NCBI GenBank assembly: GCA_965217605.1
Contig: CBDCJB010000005.1
Coordinates: 8,670-72,669 of the forward strand
Source of the DNA: JAYYZW01 sp965217605
Lineage (GTDB): Bacteria; Pseudomonadota; Gammaproteobacteria; Ga0077536
DNA: 64,000 bases
Direction of reading: 5' to 3'
Shown: one piece after another, positions 1 to 8,336 of the stretch
Numbering within the stretch: the stretch's first letter is position 1
Layout of the letters: each line of letters opens with the position of its first letter
Notes under the pieces: model-generated
Seen by the model: only the letters and a program-made list of their open reading frames with translations
What the model was told of the DNA's origin: nothing
Database searches by the model: none
Program-made: the position numbers and the translations under genes

Positions 1-53
1 AGCGGCGAAAAAGGCAAGCGAATTATGGAAGGTTTTCGCGGGACAGGACACTA
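1..53 (+). mobile_element. Right end of an IS630-family element (cut by window edge)
   Basis: Bases 1-54 read in frame as the last 17 codons of a protein ending Gly-Thr-Gly-His-stop. The intact IS630 transposase at 61388-62479 ends Gly-Thr-Ala-His-stop, and the DNA at 39-54 (gcgggacaggacactag) is nearly the same as the right tip of that element at 62463-62479. The boundary is therefore inferred at the TA of CTAG (52-53). Only the tip is visible; everything else lies outside the window. Confidence 0.65.
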
Positions 54-56
54 GAA

Positions 57-539
57 CTACTGAGGCAGCCGTTCTGCGAGCGCCTGTTTGATGCGCGGGT
101 GCACGAAATCAGTGATGTCACCGCCCAGCTGAGCGATCTCGCGGACCAATGAGGACGATATATAGGTGAACTTTTCCGATGTCGGCATGAACACCGTGTC
201 CGCTTCGGGCATCAATTTACGGTTCATCCCGGCCAGCTGAAACTCGTATTCGAAGTCTGTTACCGCGCGCAAACCACGCAGAATGAGGGAGGCGTCGTTC
301 GCGCGGGCGAAGTCGACCATCAGACCGTCGAACGATCTGACTTCGACGTTATCGAACTCGTCCAGAATTTCCGCCGCTAAGCGAACGCGTTCTTGCGCTG
401 AAAACACGGTATTTTTAGCCGTGCTGCCGGCGACCGCGACGATCAGGCGATCGAATACGTCCGCGGCCCGCGAAACGATGTCGGTGTGTCCGTGGGTGAT
501 CGGATCGAAAGTTCCGGGGTAGATGACAATGGTGTTCAA
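57..539 (-). CDS. coaD: Phosphopantetheine adenylyltransferase
   Basis: Adenylates 4'-phosphopantetheine to dephospho-CoA, the penultimate step of CoA synthesis in the cytoplasm. The nucleotidyltransferase signature YPGTFDPITHGH lies at residues 7-18 (Thr10 and His18 bind ATP) and the C-terminal ISSSLVRE motif at 127-134. I chose a TTG start at 539: it gives 160 residues, the usual family length, begins two residues before the conserved strand, and has a good AAAGGA ribosome site six bases upstream. An in-frame start at 590 would add 17 unconserved residues. It follows rsmD closely on the same strand and is probably co-transcribed with it. Confidence 0.95.
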   Translation of the reverse strand: MNTIVIYPGTFDPITHGHTDIVSRAADVFDRLIVAVAGSTAKNTVFSAQERVRLAAEILDEFDNVEVRSFDGLMVDFARANDASLILRGLRAVTDFEYEFQLAGMNRKLMPEADTVFMPTSEKFTYISSSLVREIAQLGGDITDFVHPRIKQALAERLPQ

Positions 540-593
540 GGCGTTCCTTTCTTCAGGATTTCTCACATCACCCGCGCGCGCGGGCCACATAGT

Positions 594-1154
594 TTATCCC
601 CTGCGTTGCAACAATGCGTAACTCACTCTTCGCGTGGCGTCCCGTTTCAGCGCATGCCAACGATCGTCATCGGTCCAACGATCGCGCGGGGCTTCCACGT
701 AGATCATCGATTCCGGTGCGATCCAACCGCCGTTTAGTCGTTCCAGCACCCGCATGGGCGCAATCGAATCGAAGGGCGGATCGACGAATACGATGTCGTA
801 GCGCTGTGGCGGGCCGTTCAACCACGTGAAGGCATCGGCATGGTGGATCGCGATCGACGTCGCGGCCAGGCGGTCTTTGAGCGAGCAGAGGGCCTCGGCG
901 AGGATGCGGTCGTGCTCGATCAGATCGCATGACGCCGCGCCGCGCGAAACCGCTTCGAAGCCGAGCGCCCCCGTGCCGGCGAAGAGGTCCAGGCAGCGCG
1001 CGCCCGGCAGATCGTCTGAGAGCCAATTGAAGACGGTTTCGCGCACGCGATCAGGGGTGGGGCGCAGATGTTCCTTTGCGACAACGGGGATACGGGTGCC
1101 CCTCCATTGTCCGGCGATGATGCGGACCGAGCCGGACGCCCCGTGCTTAGGAAT
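594..1154 (-). CDS. rsmD: 16S rRNA (guanine966-N2)-methyltransferase, ATT start
   Basis: Methylates G966 of 16S rRNA during small-subunit assembly. The SAM-binding LDLFAGTGALG motif is near residues 56-66 and the catalytic DPPF motif near 125-128. The first ATG/GTG/TTG in frame (GTG 1046) would leave out about 36 residues that family members have. Translating upstream gives PKHGASGSVRIIAGQWRG and then HLRPTPDRVRET, which matches the known RsmD N terminus (E. coli has SGSGQIRIIGGQWRG). The only plausible start is ATT at 1154-1152; between it and an upstream stop there is no ATG, GTG or TTG. The ATT overlaps the stop codon of the M16 gene, suggesting translational coupling. The product would be 186 residues against 198 in E. 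coli. Confidence 0.88.
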   Translation of the reverse strand: MPKHGASGSVRIIAGQWRGTRIPVVAKEHLRPTPDRVRETVFNWLSDDLPGARCLDLFAGTGALGFEAVSRGAASCDLIEHDRILAEALCSLKDRLAATSIAIHHADAFTWLNGPPQRYDIVFVDPPFDSIAPMRVLERLNGGWIAPESMIYVEAPRDRWTDDDRWHALKRDATRRVSYALLQRRG

Positions 1155-2472
1155 CGTTGGATTCCACGTCCGCGCGGCCCACGATGATCGTCACCAGGCC
1201 GTCGATATCGACGCGGCGGCTGAAAGCGTCCTTGACCGCCTCCTGCGTCACTGCGGCGACTTTCTGCGTAAAGGTGTCGAGGTAATCGAGCGGCAGCTCG
1301 TAGAAGCCGATCATGGCGAGGTATTCGACGATCTTGGCATTGCTGTCGACGCGCAACGGGAAACCGCCGATCAGATTTTTTCTGGCCGAGTCCAGATCAG
1401 CGGCCGGTGGACCCTCGGCCACGAACTGCTCGATCGTCTCATGCAGCACTTTGAGCGCTTCCGCCTGTTGGGTGCGGTCCGTCTGCAGTGCGGCGACGAA
1501 CGGGCCGGGTTGCGCCATCGGCATGAAATAGCTGTACGCGCTGTAGGACAGCCCGCGCTTGGATCGGATCTCGCGAAACAGGATCGAGACCAGCGAATTA
1601 CCGCCGAGCGCGTGATTACCGACCAACAAGGGAAAGTAGTCCGGGTCGTCGCGCCGCATACCCGGCAGGCCCACGCGTACGTGGCTCTGGATCGACGGAA
1701 AATCGATGCGCTTTTCCTGTGCGGACGGCGCGGCGATGTCGGGCAACATCGGCGCTTTCTCGCCGGCGGCCAGCGGTAGGCTGATGCGCTCGGCGATGTC
1801 TTTTGCACGGGCCGCGTCGAGCGCGCCGACGATGGCGATCACGGCGTTGCGCGCGACGTAGTAGCGCGCGTGAAACGCAGCGATGTCCGCACGTTTGATG
1901 GCGCCGACCGTTCGTTCGTTACCGTCGGTCGGCGAGGCATAGGGATGATCGGCGTACAAGGCTTGAAAGAACGCTTCGGTAGCGACGGTCCCCGGAGATT
2001 GTTGCTTGTGCTTGAGCGCGATCAGTATGCGGGCACGCAGGCGTTCGATCGCACTGTCATCGAAGCGCGGCCTTGAGATGGCGTCGACGAACAACTCGAG
2101 CGCCGGTTCGGCGTATCGCGGGTCGGCCAGCGTTCTCAACGTGCCGTAGGCCATATCACGCGCCGAACCCATCCGCAGCCGCGCCCCCGTCGCGCCGAGC
2201 GCGCGGCTGAAGGCGTCGGCGTCGAGTTCGCCCGCGCCTTCGGTGAGCAGACCGCTGGTCATATTGGCGAGGCCCTTGGACGCACCGTCGCGCGCGCTGC
2301 CCGCGGCGAACACGATGCGCACGTCGAGCATCGCGATCTCGGGGGCGGCGACGAAATAAACGCGCGCGCCGTTGGCCGTTTCCCAATGTTCGATCTTGGG
2401 GTTGCCGGCATCGACGTTCAGCGTCCAAAAGCCGATCACGAACAGCGTCACGATGTGATACGAGCGGGTCAT
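1147..2472 (-). CDS. M16-family peptidase-like protein, non-catalytic partner
   Basis: A 441-residue member of the M16 (insulinase/pitrilysin) family with an N-terminal signal peptide (hydrophobic stretch about residues 6-20), so exported to the periplasm. The zinc motif HxxEH is absent: the equivalent place (residues 67-79) reads GLANMTSGLLTEG. In M16 heterodimers one subunit carries zinc and the other, like this one, supplies the substrate-binding half. It overlaps the upstream catalytic gene by 4 bases (ATGA), which fits equal expression of both halves. Its stop overlaps the rsmD start. Substrate unknown. Confidence 0.88.
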   Translation of the reverse strand: MTRSYHIVTLFVIGFWTLNVDAGNPKIEHWETANGARVYFVAAPEIAMLDVRIVFAAGSARDGASKGLANMTSGLLTEGAGELDADAFSRALGATGARLRMGSARDMAYGTLRTLADPRYAEPALELFVDAISRPRFDDSAIERLRARILIALKHKQQSPGTVATEAFFQALYADHPYASPTDGNERTVGAIKRADIAAFHARYYVARNAVIAIVGALDAARAKDIAERISLPLAAGEKAPMLPDIAAPSAQEKRIDFPSIQSHVRVGLPGMRRDDPDYFPLLVGNHALGGNSLVSILFREIRSKRGLSYSAYSYFMPMAQPGPFVAALQTDRTQQAEALKVLHETIEQFVAEGPPAADLDSARKNLIGGFPLRVDSNAKIVEYLAMIGFYELPLDYLDTFTQKVAAVTQEAVKDAFSRRVDIDGLVTIIVGRADVESNDS

Positions 2473-3824
2473 GAGGCCTCCTCCGGCACCAGGTTCGCGA
2501 CGGTCAATACGCCGCGTTTCAAATATTTCTCGGCGACTTCGCGAACCTGCTCACGCGTAACCGCTTTGATGGCGTCAACGTAGGTGTCCTTTAAGCGCCA
2601 ATCCAGACCCACGGCCCTGAGGCTGCCGATAATCATCGCCTGATGCTGCATGGAATCGCGCTCGAAGACCGTGTCGGCGACGACTTGCGTTTTGATCCGT
2701 TCGAGTTCTTCGGCCGACGGCGGATCGGTTTTGAGTGCTTCGATCTCGTCCAGGATCGCTTCTTCCAGTTCGGCCAGCGAGGTTCCTTCGCGCGGCACCG
2801 CGCTGCAAAAAAACAAGGACGTCAAGCGAGCCGCCGACGAGAATCCAGCGCTGATCTGCGTTGCGATCTCACGGCCGCGGACGAGGTTGCGATTGAAGCG
2901 CGCGCTGTTATCGCCGTCGAGGGTCTCAGCCAGCACGTCGAGCGCATAGATCTCCCATTCTTCGACGTCCTCGCGCGCAATGGCCTGCAGCAAAACGGGG
3001 ACTTTGAAACCCATCACGAGATAGGGAACCTTAGCCTTGGCGCTCGCAAACTTGACACGCTTGATACCGCGCTGGGGCACCTCCGGGCGCGGTTTGGGCG
3101 GCGGAATATCACGGTTCGCCAACGGCCCGAAGTGTTTCTTGGCAAGCGCGTGAACCGTGTCCGGATCAACGTCACCCACCACCACCACGATCGCGTTATT
3201 GGGTCCATACCAACGGTCGTACCAGGATCTCAGATCGACCGCCGTCATGTTCTTGATATCGGCCGCCCACCCGATTACCGGGTAGCGATAAGGACTGGTT
3301 TGGAACGCGGCAGCGCGCGACGTCTCCTGCGCCAGCGACTGCGGATTATCGTCCGTGCGCAAGCGTCGTTCCTCGAGCACGACGTTGATCTCTTTCGTGA
3401 ACTCGTCGTCCTCTATTACGAGGTTATGCATCCGCTCTGCTTCGAGCTCGAAACTGAGTTCGACGTTCTCGGCGGACCATTGCTGGAAATAGGCGGTGTA
3501 ATCGGAGCTCGTGAAGGCGTTCTCGCGCCCGCCGCGCTCCGCGACGATCTTGGAAAACTCGCCCGTTTCGAGTTCTTTGGTACGCTTGAACATCATGTGT
3601 TCCAGCGCATGCGAAACGCCGGTAATACCGTCATGTTCGTAGCTCGAACCGACGCGGTACCAGACCTGCACCACGGCGACCGGCGCGCGATGATCTTCCT
3701 GAACGATGAGCTCCAATCCGTTATCGAGCTTGTATTCATGGGTGCGATTTTCAGCGGCCGCAGGTATGCCGAAAACGAAGCACCCGACGGTTATGACGAT
3801 ACAAAGGCTACGCATCAGGCACAT
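2469..3824 (-). CDS. M16-family zinc metallopeptidase, catalytic subunit
   Basis: A 451-residue exported peptidase. The signal peptide spans about residues 1-24. The inverted zinc motif HALEH is at 72-76 and the third ligand is probably a glutamate in NVVLEERR near residue 151. The usual C-terminal non-catalytic M16 domain follows. With the next gene it forms the heterodimeric type seen in many proteobacteria beside rsmD and ftsY. Role not established; such pairs are usually described as periplasmic processing proteases. It is the first gene of a leftward set (two M16 genes, rsmD, coaD) and diverges from ftsY across a 285-base spacer. Confidence 0.92.
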   Translation of the reverse strand: MCLMRSLCIVITVGCFVFGIPAAAENRTHEYKLDNGLELIVQEDHRAPVAVVQVWYRVGSSYEHDGITGVSHALEHMMFKRTKELETGEFSKIVAERGGRENAFTSSDYTAYFQQWSAENVELSFELEAERMHNLVIEDDEFTKEINVVLEERRLRTDDNPQSLAQETSRAAAFQTSPYRYPVIGWAADIKNMTAVDLRSWYDRWYGPNNAIVVVVGDVDPDTVHALAKKHFGPLANRDIPPPKPRPEVPQRGIKRVKFASAKAKVPYLVMGFKVPVLLQAIAREDVEEWEIYALDVLAETLDGDNSARFNRNLVRGREIATQISAGFSSAARLTSLFFCSAVPREGTSLAELEEAILDEIEALKTDPPSAEELERIKTQVVADTVFERDSMQHQAMIIGSLRAVGLDWRLKDTYVDAIKAVTREQVREVAEKYLKRGVLTVANLVPEEAS

Positions 3825-3958
3825 GCTCCAAACCGATCGGTGATGAAAATGATGGACTCCTCGTCTGCGCGATCGTTCCCTTAGGATCGGCGCTCTAGCG
3901 AATGCTAGGATAGCCTATCCATGGGGGGCAATCGGTCTTTCATCCCAAACTAATACTG

Positions 3959-4031
3959 CCCCGGATTCCGCTACGCTCCATCCAGGCTACTCGGGCAATG
4001 TAGCCTGGATGGAGCGTAGCGGAATCCGGGG
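3959..4031. repeat. Long palindromic repeat, family A, copy 1
   Basis: Perfect inverted repeat with two 32-base arms (3959-3990 and 4000-4031) around a 9-base loop. The core reads GTAGCCTGGATGGAGCGTAG followed by CGGAATCCGGGG. Related copies lie at 11815-11884 and 54863-54936. It sits in the spacer between the divergent M16 and ftsY genes, about 78 bases before the ftsY start. The rest of this spacer (3825-4109) shows no gene; the promoters must be here but I cannot place them with confidence. Confidence 0.9.
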
Positions 4032-4109
4032 GCATCCCCATATCAGCATCGAATAACGCCGAAATGCTCGAAATTGTTGCCGGCCCTGCGCCTTGAGATA
4101 GGTTCTAGC

Positions 4110-5030
4110 ATGTTCAGTCGACTCAAGGCCGGCATCGCCCGCACGCGCGAAGGGTTGGCTCGCACCTTCAAGCGCCTGCGCGGACCTGCGGTCAAAGTCG
4201 ATGCGCGCGCGCTCGAAGACCTCGAAACGGTGTTATTGCAAGCCGACGTCGGTGTCGCCGCCACGGAGCGTATCGTCGGAAGCGTGCGCCGCGTGCCGCA
4301 AGGGCAATCGCCGGCCGGCGCAATGCTGGAAACCATGACCGCCATCCTCGCGCCCTGCGAAGACGCGCCCCGCTATGCCGCATGCGCCGACGGTCCATTC
4401 ATATTATTGGTTGTCGGCGTAAACGGCGTCGGCAAAACCACGACGATCGCCAAGATCGCGGCCAAAGCGCAGCATGAAGGCCACTCGGTGATGCTGGCGG
4501 CCGGCGATACCTTTCGCGCCGCGGCCGTCGAGCAATTGAAAACCTGGGGTGCGCGACTCGACGTGCCGGTCATCGCTCAGGACGCGCGTGCGGATCCCGC
4601 ATCGGTGATCTTTGACGCCTGCGCCGCCGCGCATAAACGCGGCATCGACATCCTCATCGCCGATACCGCCGGCCGGCTGCACACGCAGGATAACCTGATG
4701 GCCGAACTCATGAAGGTCCGGCGCGTGATCAACAAACATCACGACGGCGCCCCGCACGAAACGCTGCTCGTGCTGGACGCCACCATGGGTCAGAACGCAC
4801 TCAATCAAGCACAGGAATTCTGCGCGGCCGTCGCGGTCACGGCGCTGTGTCTGACCAAGCTCGACGGCACCGCCAAGGGTGGGGTGATCTTCGCTTTGGC
4901 GGAGCGGTTCGGCTTGCCCATACGCTTCATCGGGGTCGGCGAAGGCGCGGACGATCTACAGCCGTTTAACGCCGCCGATTTCACCCGCGCGCTACTCGGC
5001 GACGCCGACGACACGGCGCCGAACGAATAA
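4110..5030 (+). CDS. ftsY: Signal recognition particle receptor FtsY
   Basis: SRP receptor GTPase that docks ribosome-nascent-chain complexes at the membrane. The N domain occupies roughly residues 1-90 and the G domain follows: P-loop GVNGVGKT at 103-110, DTAGR at 185-189, and a C-terminal TKLDGTAKGG guanine-specificity region. Start at ATG 4110 (FSRLKAG, a common FtsY beginning); an in-frame start at 4074 adds 12 unconserved residues. At 306 residues it is the short form, without the long acidic A domain of E. coli FtsY (497 residues). First of the ftsY-ftsE-ftsX-rpoH run. Confidence 0.96.
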   Translation: MFSRLKAGIARTREGLARTFKRLRGPAVKVDARALEDLETVLLQADVGVAATERIVGSVRRVPQGQSPAGAMLETMTAILAPCEDAPRYAACADGPFILLVVGVNGVGKTTTIAKIAAKAQHEGHSVMLAAGDTFRAAAVEQLKTWGARLDVPVIAQDARADPASVIFDACAAAHKRGIDILIADTAGRLHTQDNLMAELMKVRRVINKHHDGAPHETLLVLDATMGQNALNQAQEFCAAVAVTALCLTKLDGTAKGGVIFALAERFGLPIRFIGVGEGADDLQPFNAADFTRALLGDADDTAPNE

Positions 5031-5031
5031 C

Positions 5032-5703
5032 GTGATTTCGTTCACCGACGTGTCGAAATCCTATCCCGGCGGAAACGAAGGTTTACGCCACGTCAACTTG
5101 CTCATCGATGCGGGTGAATTCACCTTTCTCACCGGCCATTCCGGCGCGGGGAAAAGCACCTTGTTGCGCCTCATTGCGCTCATGGAGCGCACCAGCCGCG
5201 GCCAGGTCGTCGTCGACGGACGTAATCTCGAACGCGTGCCGCACGATGAGATCCCGTATTACCGCCGTCGGATCGGTATGGTGTTTCAGGAACACAAGCT
5301 CTTGTCCAAACGCACCGTGTTCGACAACGTCGCCCTGCCGCTCGTGTTTGCAGGGATTAAGCGCAGCGAGGCCCGCAAACGCGTCCACGCCGCGCTCGAC
5401 AAGGTTAACTTGCTGAAAAAAGAACGCGTCACGCCGGAAACCCTGTCCGCGGGCGAACAGCAACGGGTCGGCATTGCGCGCGCCGTGGTCAACCGCCCGA
5501 CCATCCTGCTGGCCGACGAACCGACCGGCAATCTCGACCCCGATCTGTCACACGAAATTCTCGGTCTTTTCGATCAGTTTAATCAGGTGGGCGTCACCGT
5601 GATCATCGCGACACACGACGCCGATCTGTTAAAAACGGCGAGTCGCCGGATCATCGAGTTGCGTTACGGTAAGCTCGTGGCCGATTCGGCGCGCAGCCTG
5701 TGA
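5032..5703 (+). CDS. ftsE: Cell-division ATP-binding protein FtsE
   Basis: ATPase of the FtsEX complex, which regulates periplasmic peptidoglycan hydrolases at the septum. Walker A GHSGAGKST at 35-43, ABC signature LSAGEQQ at 138-144, Walker B ILLADEP at 158-164. GTG start one base after the ftsY stop; its end overlaps the ftsX start by four bases (GTGA). Length 223 residues, as usual for FtsE. Confidence 0.96.
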   Translation: MISFTDVSKSYPGGNEGLRHVNLLIDAGEFTFLTGHSGAGKSTLLRLIALMERTSRGQVVVDGRNLERVPHDEIPYYRRRIGMVFQEHKLLSKRTVFDNVALPLVFAGIKRSEARKRVHAALDKVNLLKKERVTPETLSAGEQQRVGIARAVVNRPTILLADEPTGNLDPDLSHEILGLFDQFNQVGVTVIIATHDADLLKTASRRIIELRYGKLVADSARSL

Positions 5704-6665
5704 ATTTACGCCGCTCGAATACGCCCGGCGGCGCGCAGCGCTATCGGCAGGAGTCGATCCTTGCACAACATATGCAGGCCTTAACCGAAAGTGCTGGACA
5801 TCTGCGCGCGAATCGATCGGCGAGCATGATGGGTATCGCGGTCATGGCGATCGCCATCGCGCTGCCCGCGTTGATGTATGCGTTCGTGCAAAATCACCGC
5901 ATGCTTTTCGAAGACTGGGGTGGTGAGCCCAGCCTGACCGTATTCCTCGCACAGGCGGTCGACGAACCGGCGGCCGACCTTTTGCGCACCCAACTGCTGA
6001 GCGATCCGCGCACGATGAGCATTCGCTTCATCCATCGCGATGAGGCGTTTGCAGAGTTCGCCGCGGCCTCGCGTTTGGCGCACTCGATCGACGCGCACGC
6101 CAACCCCTTGCCGCACGTGTTCATGTTGACGCCGAACGCCGAGGCGTGGGCGGTCGACCGAGGCGCCGCGCTGATCGAATCGCTCGAGGCCGACGCATCG
6201 ATCGACGCCGTATTGGTCGACCTCGCCTGGGTCGAGCGCCTGGATGCGATAGGCCACTTGGCCGAGCGCGGCGTGATGCTGCTGGCGGTGGTTCTGGCCG
6301 GCGGCGCGTTGCTGATCGTCGGCAATACCATTCGCGCGCTGGTCCACGAACACCGCGACGAGATCGACGTGTTGAAGCTCGTCGGCGCGACGGATGCGTT
6401 CGTGCGCCGCCCGTTTCTTTATAGCGGCGCCACCCATGGCTTGTTGGCGGGCGTAGCCGCGGTAGTGCTGGTGCAGGCGATCTTCGTGGCCCTCGATAGC
6501 CCGGTCGCGGGTATCGCGCGCGCCTATCTGAGCGACTTCCGCGTGCACGGCTTCAGCGCCACACAAGCGATGACGCTGATCGCTTTGTCCACCGCGCTCG
6601 GGTGGTGCGGCGCCTGGTTGGGTGTGCGTTTAAGCCTCCGTCCGTTCGGTTCGTCTGCACTCTAG
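5700..6665 (+). CDS. ftsX: Cell-division permease-like protein FtsX
   Basis: Membrane partner of FtsE. Four hydrophobic segments are seen (about residues 42-62, 194-214, 243-264 and 288-310) with a large periplasmic loop between the first two, the FtsX layout. It does not transport a solute; it relays ATP hydrolysis by FtsE to cell-wall hydrolase activators. GTG start overlapping ftsE. 321 residues. Confidence 0.94.
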   Translation: MNLRRSNTPGGAQRYRQESILAQHMQALTESAGHLRANRSASMMGIAVMAIAIALPALMYAFVQNHRMLFEDWGGEPSLTVFLAQAVDEPAADLLRTQLLSDPRTMSIRFIHRDEAFAEFAAASRLAHSIDAHANPLPHVFMLTPNAEAWAVDRGAALIESLEADASIDAVLVDLAWVERLDAIGHLAERGVMLLAVVLAGGALLIVGNTIRALVHEHRDEIDVLKLVGATDAFVRRPFLYSGATHGLLAGVAAVVLVQAIFVALDSPVAGIARAYLSDFRVHGFSATQAMTLIALSTALGWCGAWLGVRLSLRPFGSSAL

Positions 6666-6697
6666 ATCACCGCGTTAGCGTTGAACTTCAACCGCCT

Positions 6698-6724
6698 TTA
6701 GCACTCTAACCCCGAGAGTGCTAA
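6698..6724 (+). promoter_or_regulatory. CIRCE operator (HrcA-binding site) upstream of rpoH
   Basis: TTAGCACTC at 6698-6706, a 9-base spacer, then GAGTGCTAA at 6716-6724: an exact match to the CIRCE consensus bound by the heat-shock repressor HrcA. It lies 39 bases before the rpoH ATG. hrcA itself is not in the window. Confidence 0.93.
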
Positions 6725-6727
6725 AAT
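6698..6727 (+). promoter_or_regulatory. Probable rpoH promoter overlapping CIRCE
   Basis: The right arm of CIRCE runs into an extended -10, TGC-TAAAAT (6719-6727). An 18-base spacer upstream places TTAGCA (6698-6703) as a -35. If this is the promoter, bound HrcA would cover both elements. This is inferred from sequence only. Confidence 0.55.
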
Positions 6728-6763
6728 GCGCGCCGCCAAACATCGAGGGAGGTGTGGACACTG

Positions 6764-7636
6764 ATGGATTCAGCCCTGAATTTGCAACTTCCGGTACCGG
6801 TAGGGTCACTCGAAGCCTATATCGATGCGGTCAATCGCATCCCGCTGCTGTCGGTCGAACGAGAGCAGGCGCTGGCACGTCGGTATCGCGAGGAAGACGA
6901 TCTGGACGCCGCGCGCGAGCTCGTGCTCGCACATTTGCGCTTTGTCGTGAGTGTCGCCCGCCGCTACAAGGGCTATGGACTGGCGTCCGGCGATCTGGTT
7001 CAGGAGGGCAACATCGGCTTGATGAAAGCGGTCAAGCGCTTCGACCCCGATGTGGGCGTACGCCTCGTGTCCTTTGCCGTACATTGGATCAAGGCTGAAA
7101 TACACGAATTCATCCTCAAGAACTGGCGCATCGTCAAGGTCGCCACGACCAAGGCCCAGCGTAAATTGTTCTTCAATTTGCGGGGGGCGAAGAAATCGCT
7201 GGAGTGGATGGGCGCGGACGAAGTCGACGCGATGGCGGATGAATTCGACGTCGATGCGCGCGATGTGCTGACGATGGAGCAGCGCTTGAACGCGCGTGAC
7301 GTGCCGTTCGACGCCAACCCGGAGAGCGACGACGACGAATTCGCGCCCGCCGCTTACTTGCAGGACCAGCGTTTCGAGCCCTCCCGACTCCACGAAAAAG
7401 CCGAAACCGGTGCGGCGCAAACCGAGAGCTTGCGCGAAGCGCTGGCTGAACTCGATGACCGCAGCCGGGACATCGTCATCAGTCGCTGGTTAATCGAACC
7501 GAAAATGACGCTGCATCAACTGGCCGAAAAATACGACATCTCCGCCGAGCGCATTCGTCAATTGGAGAAGAAAGCGTTTGAGGCGTTGCGAGAAGCGATC
7601 CCAGGCTTGCAACACGAACTGGAAGAAGGCGCTTAA
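6764..7636 (+). CDS. rpoH: Heat-shock sigma factor RpoH (sigma-32)
   Basis: Directs RNA polymerase to heat-shock promoters. Region 2 (LRFVVSVARRYKGYGL, then DLVQEGNIGLMKAVKRFDP) and the RpoH-specific box QRKLFFNLR are present, with a C-terminal region 4 helix-turn-helix (ISAERIRQLEKKAFEALR). Start at ATG 6764, behind GAGGGAGG; a GTG at 6752 is in frame but overlaps that ribosome site. 290 residues against 284 in E. coli. Last gene of the ftsYEX run, but with its own CIRCE-controlled promoter. It converges on the next gene with a 4-base overlap of the two ends. Confidence 0.97.
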   Translation: MDSALNLQLPVPVGSLEAYIDAVNRIPLLSVEREQALARRYREEDDLDAARELVLAHLRFVVSVARRYKGYGLASGDLVQEGNIGLMKAVKRFDPDVGVRLVSFAVHWIKAEIHEFILKNWRIVKVATTKAQRKLFFNLRGAKKSLEWMGADEVDAMADEFDVDARDVLTMEQRLNARDVPFDANPESDDDEFAPAAYLQDQRFEPSRLHEKAETGAAQTESLREALAELDDRSRDIVISRWLIEPKMTLHQLAEKYDISAERIRQLEKKAFEALREAIPGLQHELEEGA

Positions 7637-8325
7637 GACCGTCCAGCGCGGGCGTATAAAGACGCCAGGTACAGCGTAAGAAACAACGCGAAGTAGTATT
7701 CCTGCGGTTCGCTGTAGCGCAGTTCGTACGGCAATGCTTCTATATCAAAAAGCTCTTTGACGCGCTCCGGTAACCGCACGACGATGGCCAATGTCGCGGC
7801 CGGCATACAGTCCATCGTCGGCCAGAACCAATAGCGAAACGTGTCCGGTGCGAGTCGGGAGCCACGGCGCAATTCCAACAGGGGTACAACGACGCCGCCG
7901 ACGAGCACCCAGATCTCGAGCAACAGGCGCGGTTTCTGATCGAACCAGCTACTCACATTATGCAGGTTGGTTTCGCGCTGATCGTTAATGCGCTCGATGG
8001 CTGCCGGCGTCTCCCACTTGAAAAGATGCTGTCCCCACGAGATTTCTTCGCCGGCGAGATAAATACAGGCGACTGCGATCAAGCCAACCCAAGCGCGGAG
8101 CCCGGTGCCGCCGGCGCGTTCAGCACGCCTTAAACAGCGGATCCCGATCACCGCGCCGATCAGGGCGAGTACGGGCGTAGCCAGTTCGATCAGACCCAGC
8201 TCACCGTCGATCCACGCACTGTAGGCGCTTGGATCGATGACTCGAACGGGAAGGATGACGACGAGCAGCAGTGGCGGAAACCACAACCACAACCACCTTG
8301 GTAATACCGGCGCCGGGCGTGCCAT
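7633..8325 (-). CDS. Uncharacterised multi-pass membrane protein
   Basis: I do not recognise a characterised family. The protein has about six hydrophobic segments and a conserved-looking GEEISWGQHLF stretch in the middle, a motif I have met in uncharacterised bacterial membrane proteins. Start set at ATG 8325, just after the ctaB stop; an upstream in-frame start at 8373 would overlap ctaB. It is the last gene of the leftward cytochrome-oxidase run and may or may not be part of it. Confidence 0.65.
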   Translation of the reverse strand: MARPAPVLPRWLWLWFPPLLLVVILPVRVIDPSAYSAWIDGELGLIELATPVLALIGAVIGIRCLRRAERAGGTGLRAWVGLIAVACIYLAGEEISWGQHLFKWETPAAIERINDQRETNLHNVSSWFDQKPRLLLEIWVLVGGVVVPLLELRRGSRLAPDTFRYWFWPTMDCMPAATLAIVVRLPERVKELFDIEALPYELRYSEPQEYYFALFLTLYLASLYARAGRS

Positions 8326-8336
8326 CGGCGCGGTGT

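Noticed and set aside
2643..3884. 413-codon open frame antisense to the catalytic M16 gene
   Set aside because: It is the mirror of a real gene in high-GC DNA; its sequence has no recognisable domain, and the opposite strand has HALEH and a signal peptide.
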